Below are positions 43,695 through 51,884 of a DNA stretch of 64,000 bases, in pieces (position 1 is the stretch's first letter; every line of letters starts with the position of its first letter). This DNA is from an uncultured Eubacteriales bacterium (GTDB taxonomy: Bacteria > Bacillota > Clostridia > TANB77 > UBA1234). The translations under genes were made by a program, and so were the position numbers. The DNA is taken from the NCBI GenBank assembly GCA_949283575.1, contig CASDSU010000028.1:1-64000 (forward strand), in the 5' to 3' direction. The notes under the pieces were generated by a model. It had not been told where the DNA came from and did no database searches. It saw nothing but the letters and a program-made list of their open reading frames with translations.

Positions 43695-43827
43695 TTCACG
43701 GCCTCTTCTCAAATTTATTTACGCGACTTTCTTAGTTTACTAACATTTAATCTAGATTTCAATTACTTTTGCTCGCTATTTTTCGACAAACATAGTCATA
43801 TATTTAACTTCTAAATCGTTTCACATA

Positions 43828-43855
43828 TTGATTTTATGTAAATTTATTGTATAAT
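43828..43855 (+). promoter_or_regulatory. Promoter of the AI-2E-type permease gene
   Basis: TTGATT, 16-base spacer with ATGTAA, TATAAT. Confidence 0.65.
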
Positions 43856-43882
43856 AATACCATATGAAAGGATGTGAATATC

Positions 43883-45019
43883 TTGGAAAAAAATAAAGAG
43901 GATTTGAAAAGAATATTTAAAATTGTATTTTTTGCAGCAATTATTTTTTGGGGTGTAAGTAATATTGATATCGTAATGGGATTTATAAATAATTTCTTAG
44001 AGATTATTTCTCCATTTATTGTAGGTGGCTTCCTTGCTTTCATCATTAATATTCCGATGGCAGCAATTGAAAAAAGAATGCTTAAACCTAGAAAAAATAA
44101 GAAAACAGGAAAAGAATTTCAACTAAATAAGAAAATAGCTCGTGCTTTTTCTTTACTATTTTCACTTATATTCATTGCATTTATATTGTTTGGAATAGTT
44201 ACACTTGTTGTGCCAGAACTTATAAATGTAATTAAATTATTAATTGAAAAAGTACCATATTATGCAGAAAAAATGCAATTCTTCTTAGAAAATTCAGATG
44301 AAACAGGCAAATTTATTGAAGAAATTTTGTCTAATATTGAAATAAATCAAGACTCAATAAAGAATGACCTTCTAAAAGTAGTATCAGGTGTTCTTAGTTC
44401 TTCTGTTTCATTTGTTGGAGCAACTTTGGGAGTAATAATTGATTCTATAATTTCAATCGTTTTCGCTGCATATATTTTAGTAAGCAAAGAAAAACTATTA
44501 AACCAATTTGATCGATTATTTAAAGCATATCTTAGTCCAAAATGGTACAAAAGAATTACAAAAGTTTCTAATTTAACTAAAAATACATTTTCAACATTCT
44601 TCTCTGTACAATGCTTTGAAGCTACAATTTTAGGCCTACTTTGTGTTCTTGGAATGCTAATTTTAAAAATTCCTTATGCCGTTACAGTTGGTGTTTTTGT
44701 TGGTGTTACAGCTTTAATACCTGTAGTTGGTGCTTTTATTGGAATCATAATTGGTGCGATTTTGATAGTTTCAGTAGAACCACTTAAAGTAATCACATTT
44801 ATAATTTTTGTACTTATTCTTCAACAAGTTGAAACAAATCTAATTTATCCTAAAGTTGTTGGTGACATGATTGGTCTTCCAGGCATTTGGGTTCTTGTTG
44901 CAGTCAGCGTTGGTGGAAGCCTATTCGGCTTTGTGGGAATGCTTTTAGGTGTACCTGCAACATCAGTTGTTTACTCACTTCTAAAAGAAAACGTAAGTGA
45001 GCGATTAGGTGAAAAATAA
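43883..45019 (+). CDS. AI-2E family transporter-like membrane permease
   Basis: The 378 residues from TTG 43883 (GTG 43874 is an alternative nine bases upstream but crowds the AAAGG site) contain about eight membrane helices. The family pattern is clear: IISPFIVGGFLAFIINIPM near the start, YLSPKWYKRI in the middle, and QVETNLIYPKVVGDMIGLPG with LLGVPATSVVY near the end. Members have been linked to autoinducer-2 export or sodium-proton antiport, so a substrate should not be assumed. It is monocistronic, and a REP half-site follows the stop. Confidence 0.88.
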   Translation: MEKNKEDLKRIFKIVFFAAIIFWGVSNIDIVMGFINNFLEIISPFIVGGFLAFIINIPMAAIEKRMLKPRKNKKTGKEFQLNKKIARAFSLLFSLIFIAFILFGIVTLVVPELINVIKLLIEKVPYYAEKMQFFLENSDETGKFIEEILSNIEINQDSIKNDLLKVVSGVLSSSVSFVGATLGVIIDSIISIVFAAYILVSKEKLLNQFDRLFKAYLSPKWYKRITKVSNLTKNTFSTFFSVQCFEATILGLLCVLGMLILKIPYAVTVGVFVGVTALIPVVGAFIGIIIGAILIVSVEPLKVITFIIFVLILQQVETNLIYPKVVGDMIGLPGIWVLVAVSVGGSLFGFVGMLLGVPATSVVYSLLKENVSERLGEK

Positions 45020-45040
45020 AAAGGAACCGTCCCAATTTTC
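45018..45040. repeat. REP-like half-site
   Basis: AAAAAGGAACCGTCCCAATT immediately after the permease stop codon. Confidence 0.65.
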
Positions 45041-45118
45041 ACTTCGGTTGATTTTGTACGCGTTTTATGTTGACATATAAGAGTAAACCCTAAAAATTTT
45101 TTCAAGGAGGATTCCACT

Positions 45119-45571
45119 ATGTCTCCCAACACCAAGTATGTCCGTTATCCCCACACTCCCACCCTTTCCAAGAAGGAACGCGACGAAGAACAGCTTAGTA
45201 AGATGACGAGACGTGAAAGGCGAGAACTGTTTGCACAGTTTCAAGTTGCCCGTTGGATTATCAACTGCGGTCTAGGCTTCTTCCTTACAGTGATGCTTTT
45301 GACCTCGTCTTTCATGGGCGAAGTTCTGGTTGATCTGTATCCTGACACCTATGCCGGACTACACGATGCTGCCGAGATTATCCTCGCAGATCCTGACGCA
45401 TCTGACAAATTGCCGGCTGGCTACTGGATTGATGAAAACAAGACCACTCAGCGTATTCTATGTCTCAAAGCATGGGATGGTTCCTGGATGACGTGGTCTT
45501 GGAGCTCTTCTCATCCTTGGATGGAGCTCGACCAAGGCTCTGGCGATTCAGCGAATTTGCGTAACTTTTAA
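45119..45571 (+). CDS. Unknown 150-residue membrane protein, GC-richer cassette
   Basis: ATG 45119 follows AAGGAGGA. It has a basic N-terminal half (TPTLSKKERDEEQL, RRERRELFAQFQ), one hydrophobic segment near 47-67 (WIINCGLGFFLTVMLLTSSF), and an outside C-terminal part rich in Trp and Asp (AWDGSWMTWSWSSSHPWMEL). No family is recognised. Codons such as CGC, CTG and ACC contrast with native neighbours. Single-gene unit: promoter-like TTGACA at 45070 upstream and a perfect terminator after it. Confidence 0.65.
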   Translation: MSPNTKYVRYPHTPTLSKKERDEEQLSKMTRRERRELFAQFQVARWIINCGLGFFLTVMLLTSSFMGEVLVDLYPDTYAGLHDAAEIILADPDASDKLPAGYWIDENKTTQRILCLKAWDGSWMTWSWSSSHPWMELDQGSGDSANLRNF

Positions 45572-45620
45572 AACCTTTGGCATGTTCACACTATAGGTGT
45601 TCGTGCCAAAGGTTTTTTAT
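45570..45620 (+). terminator. Terminator of the 45119 gene
   Basis: AAAACCTTTGGCA/TGCCAAAGGTTTT stem with a bulged loop, then T-run. Confidence 0.9.
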
Positions 45621-45692
45621 TTTCTATCTAAAATATTCTAATTGAACTTTATTTTTTTATAATATACAATATTGTAAAAAGGAGGATTTTTC

Positions 45693-45932
45693 ATGAATAA
45701 TTTAACTTATATAGTAATCGAAAAAGATGATGAAAATCAAATGGCAGAAAAAACCTTTGAATCAAATAAAGAAGATGCACTTACCTATTTTAAGTCAAGA
45801 TGCGATATTCTTTCCAAAGAATTAAAGGATTGGAAAATGGAACCTGGTATTAACTCATGCATTTGGAGTAAAAATGACAACTACAAATTAATATATGTTC
45901 AAGTTAACGGTATCGAAAACCAGGAATTTTAA
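45693..45932 (+). CDS. Unknown 79-residue soluble protein
   Basis: ATG 45693 follows AAAAAGGAGG. It is acidic, without a membrane segment. EKTFESNKEDALTYFKSRCD and DNYKLIYVQVNGIE suggest a small alpha/beta protein with a beta-strand at each end. Codon use is native. No family is recognised and no partner gene is adjacent apart from the following secreted hydrolase, which has its own promoter. Confidence 0.62.
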   Translation: MNNLTYIVIEKDDENQMAEKTFESNKEDALTYFKSRCDILSKELKDWKMEPGINSCIWSKNDNYKLIYVQVNGIENQEF

Positions 45933-45955
45933 ATAAAATTGGCTCATCCTATGAT

Positions 45956-45984
45956 TTGACCATCTTTACATAATGTGGTAAAAT
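45956..45984 (+). promoter_or_regulatory. Promoter of the 46034 secreted hydrolase
   Basis: TTGACC, 17-base spacer with TTTACAT, TAAAAT. Confidence 0.65.
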
Positions 45985-46033
45985 ATAATTAGTATGAGCT
46001 TTTTACATATTTAGCTATAAAGGGGCTGATTTT

Positions 46034-47809
46034 ATGGAAAGATTTTTTAAGAAAATACTCTTATTGTCAATTCTGTTGATTTCCTGCTCATCTGCGATCT
46101 TCGCAGCAACAGGTAATGAACTTACTAACGTTACAGAGTTTAAAAACGATACATTTATTGTAAAATACGGTAGTATACTTAGTTTAAGACAAAGTGGTAC
46201 TCTTACAAGTAATGATACAAATAAAGCTGTCGTGAAAAATAATTCTTTATTCATTACTGGTACCGGAAATTTTTCAGTTAAGTTTACACCAAAAGGATTG
46301 CCAGAAGCTAGTGGCGAACAACTAAATTTTTACTCTTGGAATGCCACCGTAGATAACGGTAGATATTGGGTATACACAGATTCTGCACTAAGAAACAAAG
46401 AATCTATTTTATATCCTAAAACATATTTAGAGCTTGCTGATGGTATTTCTGGTGAAAGTTTTAAAGTTGTTTCTAATGTATTCTCGTCAGGAAAATATTC
46501 TAAAGAATTGGCTGGAAAATATATAGAAAATCGTGCTAATGATCTATCTTATTATAATTATTCTTTTGAAAAGGGATTTAATGATGCGTTTGAACCAATT
46601 GCATTGCCAATTAAAACTAATACGCCAGATATAACAGGAAATGAGTTCTCAAATATAACTAGATTTTATAATAATACATACATCGTAAAATATGGAACTG
46701 TTCTTAGATTAAATGGAGGCGGAACAATAACAAGTAGAGATACCAGCAAAGCTGAAATTAAAGAGTCAGATCTTGTATATATAAAAGGAACTGGTAGTTT
46801 TAAAATAACTTTAGTCAAAAATGGTAAAACCATGGATTTAAACTTCTTTGCTTGGAATGCATATATGCAAAAAGGTTCACACACAACATACTTAGATGTG
46901 AATAAAAACCAAGCAGATTCAAAACTATATTCAAAAGTTTATTTAGCTTTAGCTACAACAAGTAATTCTGACACATTTAAAATAAATGATCATCTTTTTA
47001 TCGATGGACATTGTGAAAGAACTGTAAATGGAAGATACTTAAAAAGTTATTTAAATAATCCTGGTTCATATTATATTTATGCTTTTGATACAAATTATGA
47101 CAATATACCTCCAAAACCTGTAATAGCTCCATCTACACCATCTACACCACCGGCAGACTATTTCTATGACCCAGAATATGAAGATTATAATCCATTTGCA
47201 CCACCATCATCATCACCTTTGAATGATAAATTTTTACCTTTGGCTAAAGAATGTATCACTTGGCTTTCTAGAAATAGATACCAATATGTACAAGGAAATA
47301 GAATTCCTTTATATTCTTCAGGAGGACTTCATTCTTCATCATGGGTGCCAAAAAGAGCTAGAGAGGTTGACTGTTCTGCTTATGTGAGCTGGGTTTTATA
47401 TGAGTATGGTAGAAGGAACAATGTTCCTGAACTAACAAACGCTTTTAGCGGTTATCAAAAAAATTCAGGTTGGTTCCATTCTTTAGCAAAAGCATTAGGT
47501 AAAGGAAAGACTAATGGATATAGACAATATTTTGAATTAGTTTGGCTTAGAGGAAAACACACCACTGATCGTTCTAGAATCAAATCACTTTGCAAACCTG
47601 GTGATATATTTATATATAGAGAAGGTGTAGGTCACGTAGAGATATTCGTTAGTGGTTGGTCTGGAAATAGTTGTAAGATATATAATTGTGGAATTGCACC
47701 TAGTGGAAAATATGATTCAGGAGCTCCAAGAAGCAGAAATATGGGAAGTTCTTCTGGTCATGGTTTTTGGGATTTATCAGCTGTAATTCGTTTAAAAGGT
47801 ACTATATAA
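46034..47809 (+). CDS. Secreted protein: two tandem unknown domains + NlpC/P60-like catalytic domain
   Basis: The 591 residues have a signal peptide (about 1-25, ending SAIFA|ATGN). Two copies follow of a roughly 150-residue domain starting GNELTNVTEFKND (near 27) and GNEFSNITRFYNN (near 198); both share FIVKYG/YIVKYG, SL/DTSKA and WNA patterns. A Pro-rich linker (PSTPSTPPADYF) leads to a cysteine-peptidase-like domain. REVDCSAYVSWVLYEYGRRN carries the nucleophile and GVGHVEIFVSG the histidine. That domain is shared with the 17336 protein. The tandem domain is unrecognised and may bind the wall. Start ATG 46034 follows AAAGGGG. Confidence 0.82.
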   Translation: MERFFKKILLLSILLISCSSAIFAATGNELTNVTEFKNDTFIVKYGSILSLRQSGTLTSNDTNKAVVKNNSLFITGTGNFSVKFTPKGLPEASGEQLNFYSWNATVDNGRYWVYTDSALRNKESILYPKTYLELADGISGESFKVVSNVFSSGKYSKELAGKYIENRANDLSYYNYSFEKGFNDAFEPIALPIKTNTPDITGNEFSNITRFYNNTYIVKYGTVLRLNGGGTITSRDTSKAEIKESDLVYIKGTGSFKITLVKNGKTMDLNFFAWNAYMQKGSHTTYLDVNKNQADSKLYSKVYLALATTSNSDTFKINDHLFIDGHCERTVNGRYLKSYLNNPGSYYIYAFDTNYDNIPPKPVIAPSTPSTPPADYFYDPEYEDYNPFAPPSSSPLNDKFLPLAKECITWLSRNRYQYVQGNRIPLYSSGGLHSSSWVPKRAREVDCSAYVSWVLYEYGRRNNVPELTNAFSGYQKNSGWFHSLAKALGKGKTNGYRQYFELVWLRGKHTTDRSRIKSLCKPGDIFIYREGVGHVEIFVSGWSGNSCKIYNCGIAPSGKYDSGAPRSRNMGSSSGHGFWDLSAVIRLKGTI

Positions 47810-47818
47810 AATTTTATA

Positions 47819-47846
47819 CTCGGGAATAATTCCCGAGTATTTTTTA
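47819..47846 (+). terminator. Terminator of the 46034 gene
   Basis: ACTCGGGAA/TTCCCGAGT stem followed by ATTTTTTA. Confidence 0.9.
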
Positions 47847-47878
47847 TGGACAAATTTCTCCGTCCCATTTGTCCATTT
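47847..47878. repeat. REP-like variant
   Basis: GGACAAATTT and ATTTGTCC surround CTCCGTCCC, a variant of the dispersed GGGACGGTTCC family. Confidence 0.55.
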
Positions 47879-47916
47879 TTTATGCTATAATTTTGTCGAT
47901 TGAAAGGAGTGATTTT

Positions 47917-49042
47917 ATGAATGCACTTTATGCTTTTTCAGGTGATCCGATTACAAAAGGACATCTTGATTTAATTGAACGTGCTTATCGCCTATTTCCT
48001 AATTTAATTATCGGCATTGGTGTTAATCCTGAAAAGAAATATACTTTTACTCTTGATGAAAGATTAGATATGGTAAAACATTGTACTAAACATTTACCAA
48101 ACATTAAAGTTGTAAGCTACACCGGACTATTAATTGATTTTGTTTATGAAAATGATATAGATGTTGTTATTAGAGGAATAAGAAATTCTAAGGATTTAAA
48201 TGATGAATACACTTTGCATCTTGCCCAAAGAAGTCAGGGCATGCAGTTTGAGACTGTTCCTCTTTTCACCGCACCTGAGCTTTCACATATAAGTTCTAGT
48301 GTTGTAAAGGCCATGACAAAGGAACAAGGAAAACTTATCCCTTTCGTACCAATGTATGTTAAGAAAAAATTAGAAGAAAAAATGCTTGGACAATACATAG
48401 TTTCAATCACTGGTACTATAGGTTCAGGCAAATCTTATGTGACTGAAAAATTTGTAGAACTTGGAAAAGCAAAAGGAATTGAAGTTCATAATATTGATTT
48501 AGATAGAATTTCGCATGATATTTTAAGTACACTTAAAGAACCAAAATATGTGCAACTTAGAGAAACGCTTATAGAAACTTTTGGAGAAAAAATAAAAAAC
48601 TCAGATGGAAGTATAAATAGAAAAAAACTTGGTGAAATTGTTTTTAACAGTCCCGATAAATTAGCAATATTAGATGAACTTATGCAAAATCCTATAGAGG
48701 AACGCATGCGTCGCGAGATGTATAACAAAAAAGGATTAGTTTTAATTAATGCAGCACTTCTCTTAGAAAAAGGACTTCTTCATTACAGTAATAACAATAT
48801 CCTTATTATAACTGTAAATGAAGAAAAACAGCGTGAACGCCTTAGCTCTCGCGGTCTAACAGAAGAACAAATTTTGCATCGCACATCTTCTCAACTTCGG
48901 TAATGATTCAAAAATTAAATTAGCTCAAAATATTATACATGCTGATGGTGAAGGAACTTTATGGACACTTGATACAAGTAATGAAAACCCTACAGAAATA
49001 GATGATATATTTAACAAAATAACTAAATTCATTGAAATATAA
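47917..49042 (+). pseudogene. CoaD-CoaE fusion (phosphopantetheine adenylyltransferase + dephospho-CoA kinase), frameshifted near the end
   Basis: The first frame (ATG 47917, AAAGGAG) runs to a TAA at 48901. Residues 1-160 are CoaD-like: GDPITKGHLDLIERA carries the TxGH motif, then VVIRGIRNSKDL and HISSSVVKAM. Residues about 168-329 are CoaE-like with P-loop SITGTIGSGKSYVTEKF. These catalyse the last two steps of CoA synthesis. The CoaE C-terminus continues in the +1 frame after 48890 as NFGNDSKIKLAQNIIHADGE and ends at 49042. A one-base shift could be a mutation, an assembly error or recoding. The fusion order matches eukaryotic CoA synthase and is unusual in bacteria. The normal SFDP is replaced by SGDP. 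Confidence 0.8.
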
Positions 49043-49127
49043 ATAATTTGCTGATATAATTCTGAGGAATTTAGTTATCTTTTTCTTCACGTATACAATT
49101 ACATACATGAATAAGAGGTAAACAGCA

Positions 49128-49794
49128 ATGTTAGTAAAAGTTCTGGGAACACAGTCTCCTTACAGTAAAGGAAATCATCACTGCCCCGGATTTTTGGTAA
49201 AGGATGGTGAAAGTAAAATTTTATTTGCATCGTGACCACTACAATGATGTATTTATATTCCAATATGCATCACATGTTTTCCGGAAATTAGGGCGCATCA
49301 AGAGACCTATTTACATCTACCTTCCCGCATGGCCGCTGGCAATATCTCGTGATATTCGTTCCGAAATAAATGCATTCGCAGAGTATCATGAACTAAAGGA
49401 AGATATCAAACTATACATTGACAATTTGGAAATCAGCTTTTGTAAAACAGATCATCCCATTTCAACATTCGCAGTCAAAATACAGTCTGACAAATCGACT
49501 CTTGTTTACACAAGTGATACATCATTCTTAGCCAAGGATAAAATCGCAACTTTTGCTCAGAATGCAGACTTGCTTATCTGCGAGTCAAGCTTACTCGAAT
49601 CATATGGCTATCCTGAAATTAACACACATTTGACAGCCAAACAAGCTGGAATCATTGCACTCGAAGCAGGTGTCAAAAAACTGGCACTCACCCATTTCTG
49701 GCCCGAAGAAGACGTAAACAACTATGTGCGAGAAGCAAGCACTGTTTTCGGAAATACAATAGCACTCTATGAAGGTCGCATTTTGACCATTTGA
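49128..49794 (+). pseudogene. Metallo-beta-lactamase-fold hydrolase with internal deletion and frameshift, GC-richer
   Basis: ATG 49128 opens LVKVLGTQSPYSKGNHHCPG and FLVKDGESKILFAS, then stops at 49233. In the +1 frame LHRDHYNDVFIFQYA resumes and continues to 49794, with DTSFLAKDKI, LLICESSLLE and LTHFWPEEDV. The missing piece would contain the usual D-x-G turn and the first HxH of the HxHxDH metal motif, so the product should be inactive. The deletion removed roughly 30-40 residues. Codon use is GC-richer. Confidence 0.8.
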
Positions 49795-49836
49795 TCCTAT
49801 TTTTCAATTCAACATCAAATTAAATGAGGTGATATT

Positions 49837-50244
49837 ATGGCATGGTTCGACAAACCTTCTAGTAAGCCGCAGTACCAGTTCCTTTTCGCCATCACGCGTA
49901 GCCGGTCTGGTTTTTGGGGAGGCATGGGTGATTACACCTACTCCGCACGTGGACCTGAGCTTAAACGTATGAGTGGTATTCTTCGTCAGTTTCTGAGTGA
50001 ACTCGACTCCGAAGAAGAGCTCGTACAGATGATGAAACCTGAACACGAAGAAGATCCTACTCCTGCAAGTCAAAGAAGAGTCGGCGGTCCTATTCATACA
50101 TCCGAACAAATCCTTTTTGCCGCACTTAAAGAAGATCTTCCGAACCTCTGCACCGACAAGCCCGTTCATTTTGTGTGTTCCACCGAAATCGGACTCGACG
50201 ACAAAGATGAATTCATCAGAGTCATTAATTTTTTCGTAGACTAA
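49837..50244 (+). CDS. Unknown 135-residue soluble protein, GC-richer cassette
   Basis: ATG 49837 follows GAGGTGAT. It starts MAWFDKPSSKPQYQFLFAIT, includes a Gly-rich turn (SGFWGGMGDYTYSARG), an acidic helix (LSELDSEEELVQMMKPEHEE) and a C-terminal beta-rich part. No family is recognised. CGC/CGT/CTC codons place it in the foreign-looking set. It begins 42 bases after the broken metallo-hydrolase and may share its transcript. A long antisense frame has no start signals. Confidence 0.65.
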   Translation: MAWFDKPSSKPQYQFLFAITRSRSGFWGGMGDYTYSARGPELKRMSGILRQFLSELDSEEELVQMMKPEHEEDPTPASQRRVGGPIHTSEQILFAALKEDLPNLCTDKPVHFVCSTEIGLDDKDEFIRVINFFVD

Positions 50245-50254
50245 AAATTTAGAA

Positions 50255-50296
50255 ATCGGGACGGTTCCTTTTTCAAAAAAGAACCGTCCCAATTTC
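50255..50296. repeat. REP-like palindrome (best-preserved copy)
   Basis: AATCGGGACGGTTC and GAACCGTCCCAATT form an inverted repeat around a T-run/A-run centre. It separates the convergent 49837 gene and the phosphoesterase gene and could act as a bidirectional terminator. Confidence 0.85.
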
Positions 50297-50806
50297 CAAA
50301 CTTTTTACAACTTTTCCATCCAAAGTTTTTAAGTATATTTTTTCCTCATCAATCAACACATAACATCTTAAATCTGTCCCTCTTGGTCTACTTACAGAAC
50401 CAGGATTTGCAAATATTCTTTTATTTATCACTTGAAGAATTGGAACATGAGTATGTCCTTGAATAAAAATATCTCCACAATTTTCAGGTATATTATACAT
50501 ACTATAATAATGCCCATGAGTAACCGTAACAAACTTTCCATTAACATACAAATTATCTAGACTATAAATCTCAAACTCTAATAATTCTTCAAATCTTCTT
50601 GTATCACAATTTCCACGTATAACATCAACTTTCTGCTTCATGCTATTTAAAATTTCTGCAATCTCTTCATCACAATTCTTACTATAATCAGAAGACGTAT
50701 CACCTAGCAAAACAAGTCTATCCGCGTTTTCATTTTAAAAGATTTTAACAATCTCTTTAAATCTTTCGACATCTCCATGAATGTCAGAAACAAAAATATA
50801 TTTCAT
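50273..50806 (-). pseudogene. YfcE/MJ0936-type metallophosphoesterase with in-frame stop codon
   Basis: ATG 50806 reads KYIFVSDIHGDVERFKEIV, the metal-binding DIHGD start of small calcineurin-like phosphoesterases. A TAA at 50737-50735 (codon 24) interrupts the frame, which continues unbroken as RLVLLGDTSSDY, IRGNCDTRR, VTHGHYYSM and IFIQGHTHVP, the remaining metal ligands, to 50273. Restart at ATG-like codons downstream would lose the first metal ligand. The last nine residues (SLEIGTVLF) are encoded by the REP palindrome. It overlaps the corA region by position, following it closely. Confidence 0.8.
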
Positions 50807-50819
50807 TCTTTAATCACCA

Positions 50820-51767
50820 TTAAAACATATCTTTCTTCTTCAATATTAACCACGAAACAAACGAAACTACACCTGTAAACACAAGAACAATCCAAAATCC
50901 ATAAGGACTTTCAGCAAAAGGTAATCCTTTTACATTCATACCCCAAAGTCCACCAATTATCGTAGGAATTGACATTACAATTGTAACTGATGCTAAGAAT
51001 TTCATCACTAAGTTCAAGTTATTCGAAATAATTGATGCATACGCTTCCATAGTACCATTTAAAATGTCTCTATAAATTGTACCCATCTCTATAGCCTGTC
51101 TATTTTCGACAATTGCATCTTCTAATATATCTTCATCTTCTTCATACATCTTAATACATTTTGTACGAAGAAGCTTTTCCATAACTATTTCATTAGATTT
51201 CAAAGAAGTTGTAAAATAAACCAAGCTGTTTTCTAACTCTAACAACTTAATAAGTTCTTTATTTTTCATTGTTTTTTGAAGCTTATGTTCAGCCTTATCA
51301 GTCTCACGATTAATATATTTTAAATATCTTAGATAGTATGTAGCAATTTTCAATAATATTTGCAAAACAAAACGAGTCTTTTTGTATGTAAAAAAGTTTT
51401 TTACACGACACTCAACAAATTCATTTATAATAGGTGTTTCTTGCGTACAAACCGTAATAAAATAATCATCTCTAACAACAATCATACCAAGTGGGATTGT
51501 TGAAAATCCATTTATTCCGTCTTCGTTTTTTTCAACTATCGGTACGTCAATAAGAATAAGAGTTTGATCATCTTCAATATCAATTCTGGCTCTTTCTTCT
51601 TGATCTAATGGATATCTTATAAAATCTTCCATAACACCGACACTATTGGCAATTGTATTTATTTCTTGGGTGGTGGGATTCACGAGATTTATCCAACAAC
51701 CTCGTTCCAGTTTTGTAGTCTCTCTAAATAGTCCTTGTTCATCTACTGTTTTATATATTTTCATCAT
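50820..51767 (-). CDS. corA: CorA-family divalent cation transporter
   Basis: Pentameric Mg2+/Co2+ channel of the membrane. The ATG at 51767 follows GGAGGG; an upstream NTG extension precedes that site. The 315 residues have the large cytoplasmic domain (ERGCWINLVNPTTQEINTI), a long helix region (KAEHKLQKTMKNKELIKL), and two C-terminal membrane helices. The signature GMNVKGLPFAESPYGFW (GMN motif) joins the two helices. The C-terminus is basic (LKKKDMF), as in CorA. The substrate is probably Mg2+, inferred from the GMN motif. Confidence 0.93.
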   Translation of the reverse strand: MMKIYKTVDEQGLFRETTKLERGCWINLVNPTTQEINTIANSVGVMEDFIRYPLDQEERARIDIEDDQTLILIDVPIVEKNEDGINGFSTIPLGMIVVRDDYFITVCTQETPIINEFVECRVKNFFTYKKTRFVLQILLKIATYYLRYLKYINRETDKAEHKLQKTMKNKELIKLLELENSLVYFTTSLKSNEIVMEKLLRTKCIKMYEEDEDILEDAIVENRQAIEMGTIYRDILNGTMEAYASIISNNLNLVMKFLASVTIVMSIPTIIGGLWGMNVKGLPFAESPYGFWIVLVFTGVVSFVSWLILKKKDMF

Positions 51768-51884
51768 ATATAAATCCCTCCATTTCCATTTTATTTTTTG
51801 CATTTAAAAGTGCTTAATGAATCGTTTGTTATCAATTAAGCACTTATAAAATCTAAATTTATTTTATAAATATTTTATCAATCA

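Noticed and set aside
49804-50292. Minus-strand frame of 162 residues over the 49837 gene and REP
   Set aside because: Starts within the REP palindrome and has no ribosome binding site.
50735-50737. Alternative genetic code (TAA read as sense)
   Set aside because: All other genes end normally at TAA; a single nonsense codon or error is simpler.
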